Below the pieces are notes generated by a model. The model ran no database searches. It was not told the DNA's origin and saw only the letters and a program-made list of their open reading frames with translations. DNA of 64,000 bases from Balanoglossus misakiensis (taxonomy: Eukaryota; Hemichordata), in the NCBI GenBank assembly GCA_040954595.2, contig CM082576.2:3410001-3474000 (forward strand), written 5' to 3'. The translations under genes were made by a program, and so were the position numbers. The first letter of the stretch is position 1; each line of letters begins with the position of its first letter. Positions 1 through 12,800 of the stretch are shown here, piece after piece.

Positions 1-140
1 ACTTGAAAATTCTTAATTTCTAAAAGTATTGTGTACTTTTCTCAATCATTCAATGTACAATTGTGAAATTGAAGACCCAGCAACATATCCTCATCATGAG
101 ACCAGTTCGAAAGATGGTACTCCATGATTGGAGTGGTGCA

Positions 141-2606
141 TCATTCTTCCATTCCAACCAATTTTGCGCTCAGTTTCCAGAGTTTCTTGGCAGTTTCGTC
201 ATCCTTCGCTTGAGGTGCCGGTTCTTTTGGTGCGCAGTCACTGCAACATAATTGAAAACAAAAATTAGAATCAATGAGGCTACACTTCTATTAGTATTAC
301 TCTTCTTCTACACTCTGGCTATTAGTTTTTTTTTTTTTTTACCTGAAGTACACTCCAGTCACGTCTCTGAGATCCTCTTCCACAGCCAAATGAATGGAAG
401 TCTGGGCTCCGTCCACTGGGTTCTTCAGATAGATAAGTGATACCGGAGCCATGGCATATATGAAGAGGAGGAGCAGTTTGTTGAAATGTCGACCCAGCTC
501 TGTCTTCACAACTCCCGGGTGCAATGAATTTGCCGTGACCCCTGTGCCTGTGATAAAAGAATTTTGGTACAAATTTTGATGGATGACAAATTACTGTATA
601 CATGCAAAATGAGGTGTGGGGTTGATTGATGTTTCACTAAAAAAACCCCACCTGGGGTCATCCCATGATGCTTTGTTGCTAGTGCATTGTGTATGCAATA
701 AAGCCATTCGTTTGGAATTTTTAAGTAAACAAACATGTACTAGTTATCTATTGGAGTATATCACAAAACAATCAATCTATGATTGACAGATAATCTAGTA
801 CTTTATCGGAGCATATCACTAATCAATTAATATATGAATGACAGATACTTGAAATGCACATGTATGTCTTTAGGAACATGTTCTTCTTGCCATGCTATTC
901 AGCAATACCATGGTCACATTATAAAACATCTCATAACCAGCTATGACAGCCATCACTTGGATTAATATAAGTTCTTGGAATCATAACAAAAGTCAACTGA
1001 TGATACATTACCTTCTAATTTTCTGCTCAACTCTCTTGTAAACATCACATTAGCAAGTTTGCTCTGTGAATATGCAGCCATTTTGCCATAGCTCCTTTCA
1101 CTGTTGATGTCATCAAGGTTTATTTTCCCTCTTTTGTGTGCCCCTGAAGACACGTTGATTATTCTGCTCGGCGAAGACTTCTTCAGCAGGTCCAGCAACA
1201 AATTGGTCAACAGGAAGTGACCTTGGTGGTGGAAAAATAATTTATGCATGACAAAAATAAGCGCAAACCTAGTGTAAGAAAGCGTGTGAGAAATTATCTG
1301 ACAAGATGTCTAGGGATAGCTGTTATCAACATGAAAATGACAAAGTCCAAACTGAATCTTAATCATTTATTATTTAATCACTTTAATACCTAGGTAGCAA
1401 AAACCTATGTAGGTGATTGATTTGCCCCCCCCCCCTCCCAAGTCTCAAATCCACCCTGCGCCTTACCTAGGTGATTCACCCCAAACTGCATCTCAAATCC
1501 ATCCTGTGTCTTCATGTAAGGGCAACACATCACCCCAGCGTTGTTTATGAGGATGTCAAGTCTTGATTCCTCTGTAGCAGAAAAAACAAAAACATTTTCA
1601 GACCAAAACGTCAATCAGTGTGTGTGCAGGGGGTGCCACTGTATGCATAATGTCTGTGAACTACTTGACAATGCATATGTGCAATGAAAAATTGTCCACT
1701 ATAAATGTGAGAGGGGCACCTTTCAGTATCTCCTCAGCAAAGGTCCTTATTGATTGCAGTGACGCGAGATCCAGTTTCTTGGTGAGAACATTTTCATTCT
1801 TTGAACTCTGTTTGACCTCTTCCATAGCGTTCTGTGCTTTTTCCATGTCTCGACAAGCCATTATTACCCTGGCACCTGAATACAGAGTGGAAGGAATCAT
1901 AAATACCTGGGGGTACATCTAAGTATGACCAAGTTCACATTCCTAGGACCCTGCAAACCTAATATCAAAGCACTAGCATGAGAAGTTTCTGACGAATATA
2001 TTAAAAAAAAATCAAAATTGCCAAAATAACAATATATTGATACTACACACTGTATCTGAGAACCAAAATTAACAAAAAATTGCCAAAGAAATAGTTTTGA
2101 CACATATTATGAGGAGACCCCTGGGATCTTGTGAGATAAATTTAAAATCAATCAGTAAAATAGGAAGTTCAAATATTGCCACTTAAAGAGATTAAAATGC
2201 ATGCATGCATGCATGCAATTACCTCTTGCTGCTAGATCCTTGGCTGTTTCTTTGCCAATTCCTGTATTAGCACCAGTGATGATAACAGTCTTCCCATCAA
2301 GCCTTGCTTTACTGGTACATACACCGCCTTTGAAATATTTCCTACAAAATAATGTCATCAGATCTATTCAAACATCCGTAGAATGATAGAAGTTTATTAC
2401 CCTTATATTTTCTATCAACAGACAAGATTTTTGCACACAAAAGTATCAGGGTAAAGTATCAGTTTGCAATTTTACGGATCCATAAATTCACTCATAAAGT
2501 AGCCCTACTATGTGAATATGTTCATGTTGTGCGCAACTCACCTGACGTAATAAAGTCCTCCAATAGTTCCAACCACGGCGGCAGCTGATACAGCCACAGT
2601 TGCCAT
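141..2606 (-). CDS. Retinol dehydrogenase 11/12/13-like short-chain dehydrogenase, copy A (7 coding exons)
   Basis: NAD(P)-dependent oxidoreductase of the RDH11-14 group, expected to interconvert retinol/retinal or related aldehydes at a membrane. Coding exons (minus strand): 2606-2542, 2341-2223, 1875-1720, 1571-1467, 1221-1012, 547-343, 240-141. All have GT-AG borders and phases that join without a break, giving 960 nt and 319 residues. Visible: an N-terminal hydrophobic segment (about residues 4-21), cofactor motif TGANTGIG (44-51), NNAG (123-126), catalytic Ser174 in NVSSGAH, and the Tyr199-x3-Lys203 pair in [10 protein letters not shown]. The length is normal for the family. The first ATG precedes the hydrophobic anchor and is the natural start. 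The gene is divergent from its duplicate at 3998. Human RDH13 is a close match in the cofactor region, but RDH11/12/14 are near enough that I give no single symbol. The poly(A) site is probably left of the window. Confidence 0.93.
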
Positions 2607-3997
2607 TATCTTCACACTTTTTACTTCGATCTATAACTAGTTTCCCCTCAGTTTCCAGGCCAACGAGGGAAGCGATAAGCCGTGAGACGGATGTGGGCGG
2701 GGCAGGGTACAACACGTTAGTGTTCCGGGAGAAACTGATTCGGGTTGGTTATGTAAAAAAATAAGAGTGTGGTGGACACTACCACTAGATGACTTGACCA
2801 GTATAGCTTGACGATGTCCAAATATCTCGAAACCAACTGTTGCGGATGCTAGCTGTGTCTGGAGGATAGCTCGGACCTTCGTGCTGGTGACGAGCAAATC
2901 TGACCCCTATTGACCCCGAACATACCATTATCAAATGGGGTTGTCGACGGTAACCAAGGACGGATTTCATAGTTTATTCACCATTTTCAGCTCCCGTACG
3001 CGTGTTCAAACTCAGGAGCTGCGAAATTTTGTTTATGTGGTGGGCATGGTTAAAATCGAACAACCTATATACATGTATCAGTCATGGGAGGGGGGGGGGG
3101 GGGTCACCACTTTTCCATGTAATGATTGGGGGGGGGGGGCGCTAAGTCACTTGGTGATATTGACAAAATAGAACCCACCATCCCAGGTTGAAACTGATCA
3201 GTCCCTACTATAAACTGCAAATTGCAAATTTGCTCAAACATTAAAAGGGGTACAATACACGCATACCACAGAGCTGGGACTGGTGTGCTGTAGTGAGCTC
3301 CAAAATGTTTTTGATCCATGTTTAATTTGACATTATTACAATTCAAAGGAATGTTTAATAGAGTACCGGTAGAAGCTATTTTAGTACTTTGCATAACGGT
3401 TTCAATAATTTTTATGTTCATGAGCTTCTAATTGCATTTTCTTATTTGGGATGTGGGAAACAACAAAGCATACCCCCCTCTCATCATAAAAAAACTAACT
3501 AGTCCCTATGTCACAACTGAGGTCAAACTTCGAATATACATGGCCACAATATGTGGTAGGTCCTGGTGGTAGGTACCCACACTCTCCAAACTAGAGTTAT
3601 TTTGCATTCACTAAGATGAGCTTCCCTTGTGTGGGGTTTTATCCTGTGCCATTGAACTTAAGTGAGTTATATTTAGACAAGCAATGAAGCATGATTGCTG
3701 CAGATCTGCAGCCCTACCACTCCCTGCATATATCATACTTTAGTCTATGCATAAGGACACTTAGGGCATGAACAGGGGGTAGGCTATATTGCACCTGGGG
3801 GGGGGGGGGTCATCATTTTTTTTAATGCAAGAGTTTGAATGGGCGTTTGACTTCATGCATGAATGAGGGGATCAGGGTCACTAGTTTTTGAGCAAGAATG
3901 GATGAATATTGCAATATATGAAAATTGAGCAAGTTTACAGCTTATTTCACACCTGTAAATGATTCATATCTGTAAATGTTTCTTTATTTGCCAGAAA
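2607..3997. other. Divergent intergenic region between the two RDH genes
   Basis: About 1.4 kb separates the two RDH start codons and should hold both promoters. I see no coding sequence in it. It contains G runs at 3090-3103, 3128-3139 and 3797-3809 and a TACATG-rich stretch. The bases just before the copy B start (tttatttgccag directly before AAAATG) look like a splice acceptor, so copy B may have a non-coding first exon further left. Confidence 0.6.
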
Positions 3998-6466
3998 ATG
4001 ACGGAAGATCCTGAGATTTCTGTGTTCGCTGCTGTTGTAGTAGGGTTCCTTGGACTACTTTATATTGTGAGGTAGGATTTATACACTTGTTATGGTTGTT
4101 TGGTTATTATCCTAAAAATATGTTGGTTAATCTGCATGGTACATTAAAAAGGAAGGTTCAGCACTGCTGATTTTACATATATAGTGAACTAGCATATAAC
4201 TCACACAAATTTGTACAAAGTTGCATTCTGAGCTTTATTTACTTAATGCATTTTAATTGATTCATGGAAAGGAGCATCAAGCTTCAAAACACCGTACTTA
4301 AAGGCAATAAAATACATATATAGCTGACATTATTTTGCAGGAACTATTTCAAAGGCGGTGTATGTACCAGTAAAGCAAGGCTTGATGGGAAGACTGTGGT
4401 CATCACTGGTGCCAATACAGGAATTGGCAAAGAAACAGCCAAGGATCTAGCAGCAAGAGGTATATATGTCGTATCTGCTTTGTGCAGACTAGAGCTATGT
4501 GTGGCAGATTTGGATTACAGTTTTTTAAAATCCAATATGGGATATCACGCATTTAAAAAAAATAACCCCTCTCCACAATTTTAAAGGGGTTTAAAAGTTT
4601 TTTTTTATCCCACTTTGCTACCTTTACGGCAGGTGCCCGTGTGATACTCGGCTGCAGAGACTTAGAGAAAGCCAAGGTCGCTGCTGAAGAAATTCGGCAA
4701 CACACTGGAAATAGCAATGTGATCGTAAAGAAGCTAAATCTTGCGTCTTTACAGTCTGTAAGAGAATTTGTGGAGGAATTAAAGAAGGGTAAAGTGATAA
4801 AATACTTCATTGAATATCATTATCATAGACTGGAATGAACGGGCTGGTATGAAGTTTTCTTCCCGGAGTATTGACACCATACTTGTCTTAATGAAACCAT
4901 ATCTACATGTATCTTGCAAAACACACCCTTATTTTTTCTTTTTTCATGCAGAAGAGACTCATCTGGAGATCCTAATTAATAATGCTGGTGTGTTTTTCTG
5001 CCCATACTCCAAAACAAATGATGGATATGAAATGCACTTTGCAGTCAACCATCTTGGTAAGATGTTATTGTTAGTATAACCAGATGTGCACTGAATATGT
5101 ACATGCCATGGTGGGACTATTATATTTAAAGAAATCACAAATTTCAAATGACATATAAATCATTTTAGCATATATTTATATTTATCCCTCATGTCAAAAA
5201 TTCTACTATTATCACTATGAATTTAAACCCTCATCTTTGTATAAAAAACTGATAGAATATCATCTCTCTCCATTTTCACGTCTCCTCTTCTTGTTATTGT
5301 ACCTTTTGTCATCACTTTTTTTTTGACAGGTCACTTTCTTCTGACGGTTTTGCTTCTGGATTTGCTGAAGAGATCTGCTCCAAGTCGGATTGTGATTGTG
5401 TCAGCCCGTCTACATGTTGCTGGCAAAATCAACTTTGAAGACATCAACAGCGAGAAGAAGTACAGTAGGTTGGGTGCATACTGCAATAGCAAACTTGCAA
5501 ACCTATTGTTTGCCAGACAACTACATAAGCAATTATCAGGTACATGTGTGTATATACATATAATACATTTACTTTAATAGAGTAACAATCACTTCTCTGC
5601 ATTATATTAGCAGATAAAGATATAACTTATGAGGTTCATGTTTTATATTTTTAATGACAAATTTATGGTAATGTTTTTCATTTCATAGAAGTAAATTGTG
5701 TATCCTCTGAAATTTTTTTTAGCATTTTTTAAAATGCACTCGTTTGGTAAATGTTGATTACATTGTTGTCTTTTCATTATTTCAGGTACGAATGTTACCA
5801 TCAATTGCCTACATCCCGGTGTAATAAACAGTGGACTTGGCCGTCACATTCCGGGATTAAGAATCCTACAGGTCGTGACTGCCCCTCTTCACTGGTTATT
5901 TCTGAAGACACTGGAGGGTGGTGCACAAACAACCATACACTGTGCCGTAGCGGAGGAGCTGGAAAATGTTTCTGGGCTTTACTTCAGGTGTGTTGGAATT
6001 CAGAAGTCAGTATCTTCCCCTTTGTACTGTACAGTAATGTTTGATTTTGAAAATCAACACGAGAAATCATCACAAGAATGTTCCAAGATGGCAATTATGG
6101 ACAGAGTGAGGACTGTACAGTGGCCCCTAGTACCAAAGATAATTTATTATTTTGAAATCTAAGCACTTATTTTTCTAGACAATACTTATTTACAAGATTT
6201 TATTTTCCCCAAAACAAGCTAAGGTTTTGGTAGACACACATCTGTAATTTTGGTGGGCAGTGACACCTGTTGCCCAAAAAAGGATGGCAATATGTTCATA
6301 GAAAACTTATGTTGGAGACTAACGCTCTAAAAGTGACAGGTTTTTTTTCATTTTCAGTGACTGTGCTCCTGTTGCAACTTCCGCTGCAGCTGGAGATGAC
6401 GACGTAGCCCGCAGACTCTGGGATCTCAGCTGTGAAATGTCTGGTGTAGAAGTCAAAAGTCAGTGA
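3998..6466 (+). CDS. Retinol dehydrogenase 11/12/13-like short-chain dehydrogenase, copy B (7 coding exons, Ser-to-Ala at active site)
   Basis: Paralogue of the divergent copy A. Exons: 3998-4071, 4341-4459, 4633-4788, 4952-5056, 5330-5539, 5786-5987, 6358-6466. They total 975 nt and 324 residues in one continuous phase. Exons 2 to 5 (119, 156, 105 and 210 nt) have exactly the same lengths as in copy A. Visible: an acidic N-terminus followed by a membrane segment (about 8-24), TGANTGIG (47-54), NNAG (126-129), and Tyr202-x3-Lys206 in [10 protein letters not shown]. At the position of the family's active-site serine (25 residues before the tyrosine) the sequence reads IVSARLH, so residue 177 is Ala. 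The neighbouring Ser176 remains. The protein may have altered activity or use Ser176; nothing else suggests a pseudogene. Confidence 0.93.
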
Positions 6467-6566
6467 ACAGGGGCCAAAGTACAACAGAAGATAACTATTC
6501 ACCTTTGGATGTTCTGATCAACACAGATGTTAGATGTGTGACATACGCTAATATTAATTTGGTTTG

Positions 6567-6572
6567 AATAAA
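6567..6572 (+). other. Poly(A) signal of RDH copy B
   Basis: AATAAA lies about 100 bases after the stop codon at 6464-6466. A second AATAAA is at 6611-6616. Either could end the transcript, leaving under 300 bases before the Rab gene start. Confidence 0.6.
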
Positions 6573-6874
6573 GTTCATGTTTATAAGTCGATTGTATGCA
6601 ATCAAAGAAAAATAAACAGCTATTTGGTTTAAGGGGTCCTTTTAAAGGAATCATTTAGAAAAGTATCTGTAATTTCTGGTTTTGAGTATTATTGACATGG
6701 TTGTTTAATATAATGTGTATAGCAATCGTTGCAATATTTCATCCATTGACCTGGGCGAGCTTCGTTTAGATAATTTTGAAGGATATTCATGTATAAGTAT
6801 TAGTTTTTTGCGAGCACAGAAAAGTTCAAAACGAGACTGAACTGACCGCCAGGTCACGGGTCACCTGATCACTT

Positions 6875-6884
6875 GTCACATGAC
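6875..6884. promoter_or_regulatory. M-box/CLEAR-like palindrome just upstream of the Rab32-like start
   Basis: GTCACATGAC is a perfect 10-base palindrome whose core TCACATGA matches the M-box bound by MITF/TFE bHLH-leucine-zipper factors. It lies 12 bases before the Rab ATG. The preceding 25 bases add further E-box-like sequences (TCACCTGA, TCACTTGT). Rab32/38 genes act in lysosome-related organelles, where MITF/TFE factors are the usual regulators, so the match is biologically sensible. Binding is inferred only. Confidence 0.45.
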
Positions 6885-6896
6885 AGATTTGAAATC

Positions 6897-9800
6897 ATGG
6901 CTGCTCGTGGTTCACCGTACGCGTCCACTGCTGCAGGTCCAAATGTGCAAGAGCATTTATATAAGATTTTGGTCATTGGAGAATTCGGAGTTGGTAAGTA
7001 CATTGCAGCATTGCAGTGATTGTCAAAAGCATTCATTGTTATTACATGCGCATGAGTTTAGCGAGATCGTACAAACATACTTGTGTTGTGTGTACATTCT
7101 GTCACAGTCCCTCAAGTCCCTCTTGAGGGACTGTGATTCTGTTTTGAAATTGACGAATTCTCACCGGTTTCCAATGAGTTGACATGAGGCATGAAAATAA
7201 CCGAGTTAGGCATTTCGTAACTAGCAAAGTTTTTTGGTGCATGAATATTTTGGCATTATGCGTGGTGGTGTTTTCCTTGACTGCTTTGTCAATAATAATA
7301 ACAAATTGGGGGTCAGGTCGTCTATTGTGCTGGGGCCATGTGTCAGTTTCTGAACTCAAGCCCATCTCTGCTGGGACATTTCCACCATGAGCGTCAAGGA
7401 TGAAATGTTGATTCTACATTCTACATCAGGTGTGTGACAAATTAAAATCTGGGTTCTCTCTGTTCTTTATTTCAGGAAAGGTATGTACTTTGCTGGTTGC
7501 AGGTTCTGGTACAACGACCCCTGGTCTGACCTCGTTTCATAACAATGGTGCTCATTGTGAGAGTTCTCCATTTTGCCACATTTGAGGATCAGCAGTCTTG
7601 GATATGAAAGTAAAAGTTACTTCAATTGAGAAAATGTCTTAAATTTTTTTGACGTTAAGTCAGACCACACCCCCAAAAATTGGGAGGTGTGTTTGGAAAG
7701 GAATTTTTGATGCTGTTAGCTCTCCCAACATTCTCCTATTACCAAATGACCTAGAATAACTGTCTACACATTGTGTTTTGAGGTTATTTGTAACAAAAAC
7801 AAAGAGACAGATTTAACTACATGTATTATAATAGCTTCAGTAGATGACATAGTACATGTATAGGATCCAAGCATCAAAATTTCCTCACCAACTCATATTT
7901 CCTGTATTCTCGCATACTGAAATGTTCATTGATTTATATCTCATGACTCTTTTGAACTACAAGTATTCCAGGAAATGTGAATGAATTTCCAAATAGTCAG
8001 GGACTTTGTGTCTCCCACTTTGAAATGACATTTGCCCACATCCTTCTTTTTCCGTCTCTGTCATCCTGTTTTCCAAGAATTTGTCCTGCACTAACCATAA
8101 CAGTTCAAAACCACAACGACATACTACATTATTATATGTGTATGAAAGTGGACAAAGGCGACCTTGTTAATTTCCATAATGCGAAGGCCAAAGCCACAAT
8201 CTTTATACCAGTAATGTTCTGAACTAATGTGGTTGATTTTTAAAAAGTAATATGTTTTTTTTTTAATTCTGTCAGACATCTATTATACGAAGGTACACAG
8301 AAGGTAAGATGAAATACAATCTTTAATGCTAGATTAAAGTAACATAACAAAGTATATGGTTGATCTCACAGTGCACACTTGTGGAGAACCCATTGAACAA
8401 GCCCACATGAAATGAGTTATTTAATAATGAAACAGAATCTTCAGTGACGTTACTTAGAGATGCTTACAAATAATTCTAGAAGTATCCCCAAATGACATAA
8501 GCAGGCAAAGATACCCTTGTCACTAAACGCTGATGATGTCAAAGTTCTGTTTGATTGCAGGTTATTTCTCTCCAAATTACAAGCTGACGATTGGTGTAGA
8601 CTTTGCATTGAAGTCCATCGATTGGAACGAGACCACAAAAGTGAATCTGCAGCTCTGGTGAGTGGAAACATCTGAAATAATGCTGTTCTGAAATGGACAG
8701 GGTCTGCAGCTTTCAGGGAGGGGAGATCTTTGTAGTTGTCGCCCTGTATGGTACATGCATTGAGAATTCCTGAATTGTGGCGTTTCAACAATATTGGGAA
8801 TGCAGGTACATTTTGTAGGCTTGAAGTGTGAAGGCATCCAACCGGTGCACTACATTTCCTCCTACATGTACAAGTGCATGTCGTTGTGGAATGAACAATG
8901 AACATCATTTTGTCTTGCCCTTCAAAAGTTGCCTGATATGTGAAGTGAAAACACAGTAAATGTACACTAAACTTTTTTTTACCCCAGGGATATTGCTGGT
9001 CATGAAAGATTTGGTCACATGACAAGAGTATACTACAAATATGCGTAAGTATTCACACTTGTTCGTGCATATTTTGAAAATTAAAAAAAAAAATATTTTC
9101 AGATTATAATGGACATTTGTTTGGTACCACCATTTTCCAAATTCAATTTTTTTCAACTGCATATACAATGTTCTATTCCTTTTTCCTCTGCACAGGATTG
9201 CAGCAATCATTGTCTTCGACCTCTCAAGGTGAGTCCACGTAAACCCTGGAAACAAACAAGAGGTTGAATGGTTTTAATATCTACCTGCAGAGGGCAGTGT
9301 ATAGAATGTTCATCAGCATGAAAAAACTTCAGACAAATCTTTCGTGTTCTCCTCCAGATGGCAGTATTTCAGTGTAACTCTCATGATATTAGGAATAAGT
9401 GCAGTTTTACTGAGTTGTCGTCGGATCACTGGGATTAAAGAAGTCAGGGCAACATCCAGGTTTAACATTTACGACAGATGTTAGTTTTTTGATAGCACAA
9501 GAAATGTATTGTTAATCAGTCTATTCCAGTCTATCTCATGACGGAGGGGTTCTTTTAATCAAAATGCTTAGAAAAGTGCTACAGGGAAAGATAAACTGGT
9601 TTTGTTTTTCGTCTTACAAAATTGAATGTACTGCACAAAAACCAACATGCATTTTATATTTGCTTTCAACAGGCCTGCAACATTTGATTCAGTTTTAAAG
9701 GTAAGTAAGCCTCTTTCAGAAAGCTCACTGTGAATGTAAGATCAAAAATATTTAAAAAGTCGGGCTGTGTGACGCATTGATGGTTTCTGGCTATATAAGG

Positions 9801-12800
9801 CATATAAAATTTAATATAATGTACCTGTGTTGAATATTGCCGTCTGTCAGGAAGTGAAGATCTGCTTTCCTTGATCTTTAGCCTAGCTTTGGGAAATACA
9901 GATTTCTGCCCATTTGACAGTTAAAAAGCTTTCCACTACACCAGAGAGGTTTTATATTATTGATGTGAAAATAGCATTTAGGACACAGAGTCAGTGGGCA
10001 AATAGAAATGGGGTACTCGAGATATTATAAATTCTACCCCAGTAGTACATAGCTTATTCTCAACCGGAGTGGGTTATGTATCCTGTAATACTTCTGCAAA
10101 ATTATTGTGTGGCTACAGAAGAGGGGAAGAATTCATCATTGGCAATGTAAAGCTTGTAAGTGTTGCATTATTGGTATTGTGATTTCTGTTAAAATATGAT
10201 GTTTTTGCCTTTTTTTCTAAACTCTGAAAGTTTCTTGCTGAGCAATTATGCAGAGTACATCCTGAGCATACACAGATTATATTTCATATCTGTCTCCGTG
10301 AGAGTTCTTGTGAATGGTCAGATTCATTTTCCTTTCACTTTAATTTAATGAAATTGGGAAAAAGAGAATTGCTTAGGGGTTTACCAGAAGACAAATATGA
10401 AAATTTCTGCATCAAAAAGATGAAGTTGTGTGCGTCATTAGTAACTCGAGATACAGTGTACCATTCTTCATCTTCATCAGGAAATGCGGAGTCAAATATG
10501 ATATGTGAAATCAGATTACAATCTCTAAAGAAAATTATCCCCCAATTTTTTTGCTGTTTCAGCCAATAACTCTTTTTCGTGGAACTTCGGGATCTTAGAA
10601 ATTAAAAAAAGGGGACTGATATCTTTCGGGTGGCATTTGAATTTTATTCTTTCTGAGAAAAATAAAATGAGAGATAAAATATAGCAGGTCAGGTGAGTTC
10701 AGTGGAAAGAATTTTATGACTGAAATAAAAACCACTGTCTGGCGTATTTTTTAATCAGTAATTCTAAGAATCAACCCCAATTTAGGGGAAGTCCTCGTTA
10801 TTGTACATACTTCACTCACAATCTCCCTCTACATTTCCCTGAGCATTTTGTAGTTAATGTTCGTTTTGCATTGAGTTACCTATCAGTACATTTGCCCATA
10901 AATAATTGACAGCTACATTTGTTCTGATTATTTATCCTTTAATTCTGCCACGCCTGCGGGGTCTACTTGCTCTAATCTGCAGGGGCTCAGCACAAAATAT
11001 GTTGCCTGGCCCCGGGGCATCTTCAATCTCCTAAATGCGGTCTTTCAGTTGCCGAGTACGGTGCCGAGAGCAACAACGGGATCCCCCCCGTTCTGGAGTA
11101 ATCTGCGTAAGCACTTGCCCCTACCTCAGGGGCAAACATCAGTCTTAATTTCTGATCCTGGGTAACGTACAAAGTACAGGGGGAGTTCAGCTGTGGGTCC
11201 CCCCGGGCACAGGCCTCGTTGTGCGTCCCTCACTAAATAAAATATTACTTCAAGAAAGGAGCGTGTTCCAGAGATTGCATTAAAAGCGTGTCCTGGGGCG
11301 AGTTTTACTTCGGAGGAGTGTACCGTGCCAAAAGCATCAATTAACATTTCATACTGTAGTATTCGGACCCAGAGGGGGTGATCACTGATCTCACTCAGAC
11401 ATTCATCCTCCGAGTTGAATATTATATTCCTGGCAAAAACGACTCGACTGAGTTGCCTGCAGAAATTCACTGCTCACTGCCCATTTATCTCAATTGCATA
11501 TTGTCTGGCACTTGGGAAACTTGGATATCGTTTATCCAACCGCGTGCATTTTTTCCATTTGTATTCACACTCTACCCACTTCCAAAGACTTCAAAAAGTC
11601 TTTCACATTTCACCCACGTACAGAAGACGTACCACTTGGCTTTCATTCAGTCGTGCCAGTGGTATTTTATCCAATTCTTATGCCGCAATATCACATTTTG
11701 CAATATTTCTGTTGTTGCAACTCCCGAATACAGTTTTCAAAAAAAAAAAAAAAATCATCCTGATGAAGTCAGTATAAATTAACCATCAGACCAACAGTTT
11801 TCAGGCAACACAGAAATACGATTTTCTGAATATTTAATGAATATAAAGTAAGAAGTGATTTTAATTCACTTCCATGAATTTTACGACACTAATTCCAGTA
11901 TTTGCCTCTGGTGTACTATATCCGTTCATTTTCATCCATTGAATCATTGCGCCTATGCATTAACACTGCTTGACCTTTGTCTATGCTTTCCCTTTGTGTG
12001 AATGGCTTACTAGTGCAAAGGGCAACGCACACCGCAGTCGTTTTCCAGAATTAGGGGATCTCGGCATCATGCCACCAGCTACATCCTGAACTGCTCCACG
12101 GTCAATTATCAAAACAGGAATATTTCAAAACTCCTCCCAACCCACGCACGCAGAAGAGGGTTTCTGATTCATTTCCTGCATGTGACACGAAAGACAAACA
12201 GACAGAGTACGATGTTATCCTCGTGAGTGCATCTGACAGATGTCCGTTTCAAGATGCTCGGCTGTGAAACTGGAGACGGAGTGTAATAGTACACGTGTTA
12301 ATTTCCTCTGCCGTTTGGAACTTGCAGTCAGTAAATTTAACATGAAGCCACGACGGCAAACAAGATAATATGCTGTCTTTAATGTCAAGAGACATTGTCC
12401 TGTTCTGTGATGAGAGAAACCCTTTGGGGACATTAGAAGACAGGCTTTCGATATGTTGTCAGCTTGAGTAAGGACTGATGTTTTTGGGGTATCATGTGAT
12501 GTCTGTGTTCATGCTGTGTTGGAAAAAATGAGATTAAATGGAATTTGGGGAAATATCTATGTATGGGTATATTTGATGTTCTAGATAGATTACTTTTTTC
12601 ATAAACCTGTTATGTTACCAAATTACGCACTTTTCTGACAATACGGTAGCATCATAGTGTGAAAGCTGTGTTGATTTCTGATCTGTCAATCAGAGTTAAC
12701 GCTGTCAGTGTTCTTGATTGAATTGATGGCTCAAATTCAATGCCATACATTTGTCCTTGTGTCTGATTATTTACTGATTGAGAAGCTGAGGAGCGATTCT

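Noticed and set aside
8450-9025. 191-codon open frame on the minus strand
   Set aside because: It lies antisense over Rab exons 4 and 5, which have correct splice sites and phase; no recognisable protein, so a shadow.
11378-11782. Overlapping open frames in the large Rab intron
   Set aside because: Low-complexity, end in a poly-A/lysine tract, no splice signals or family resemblance.
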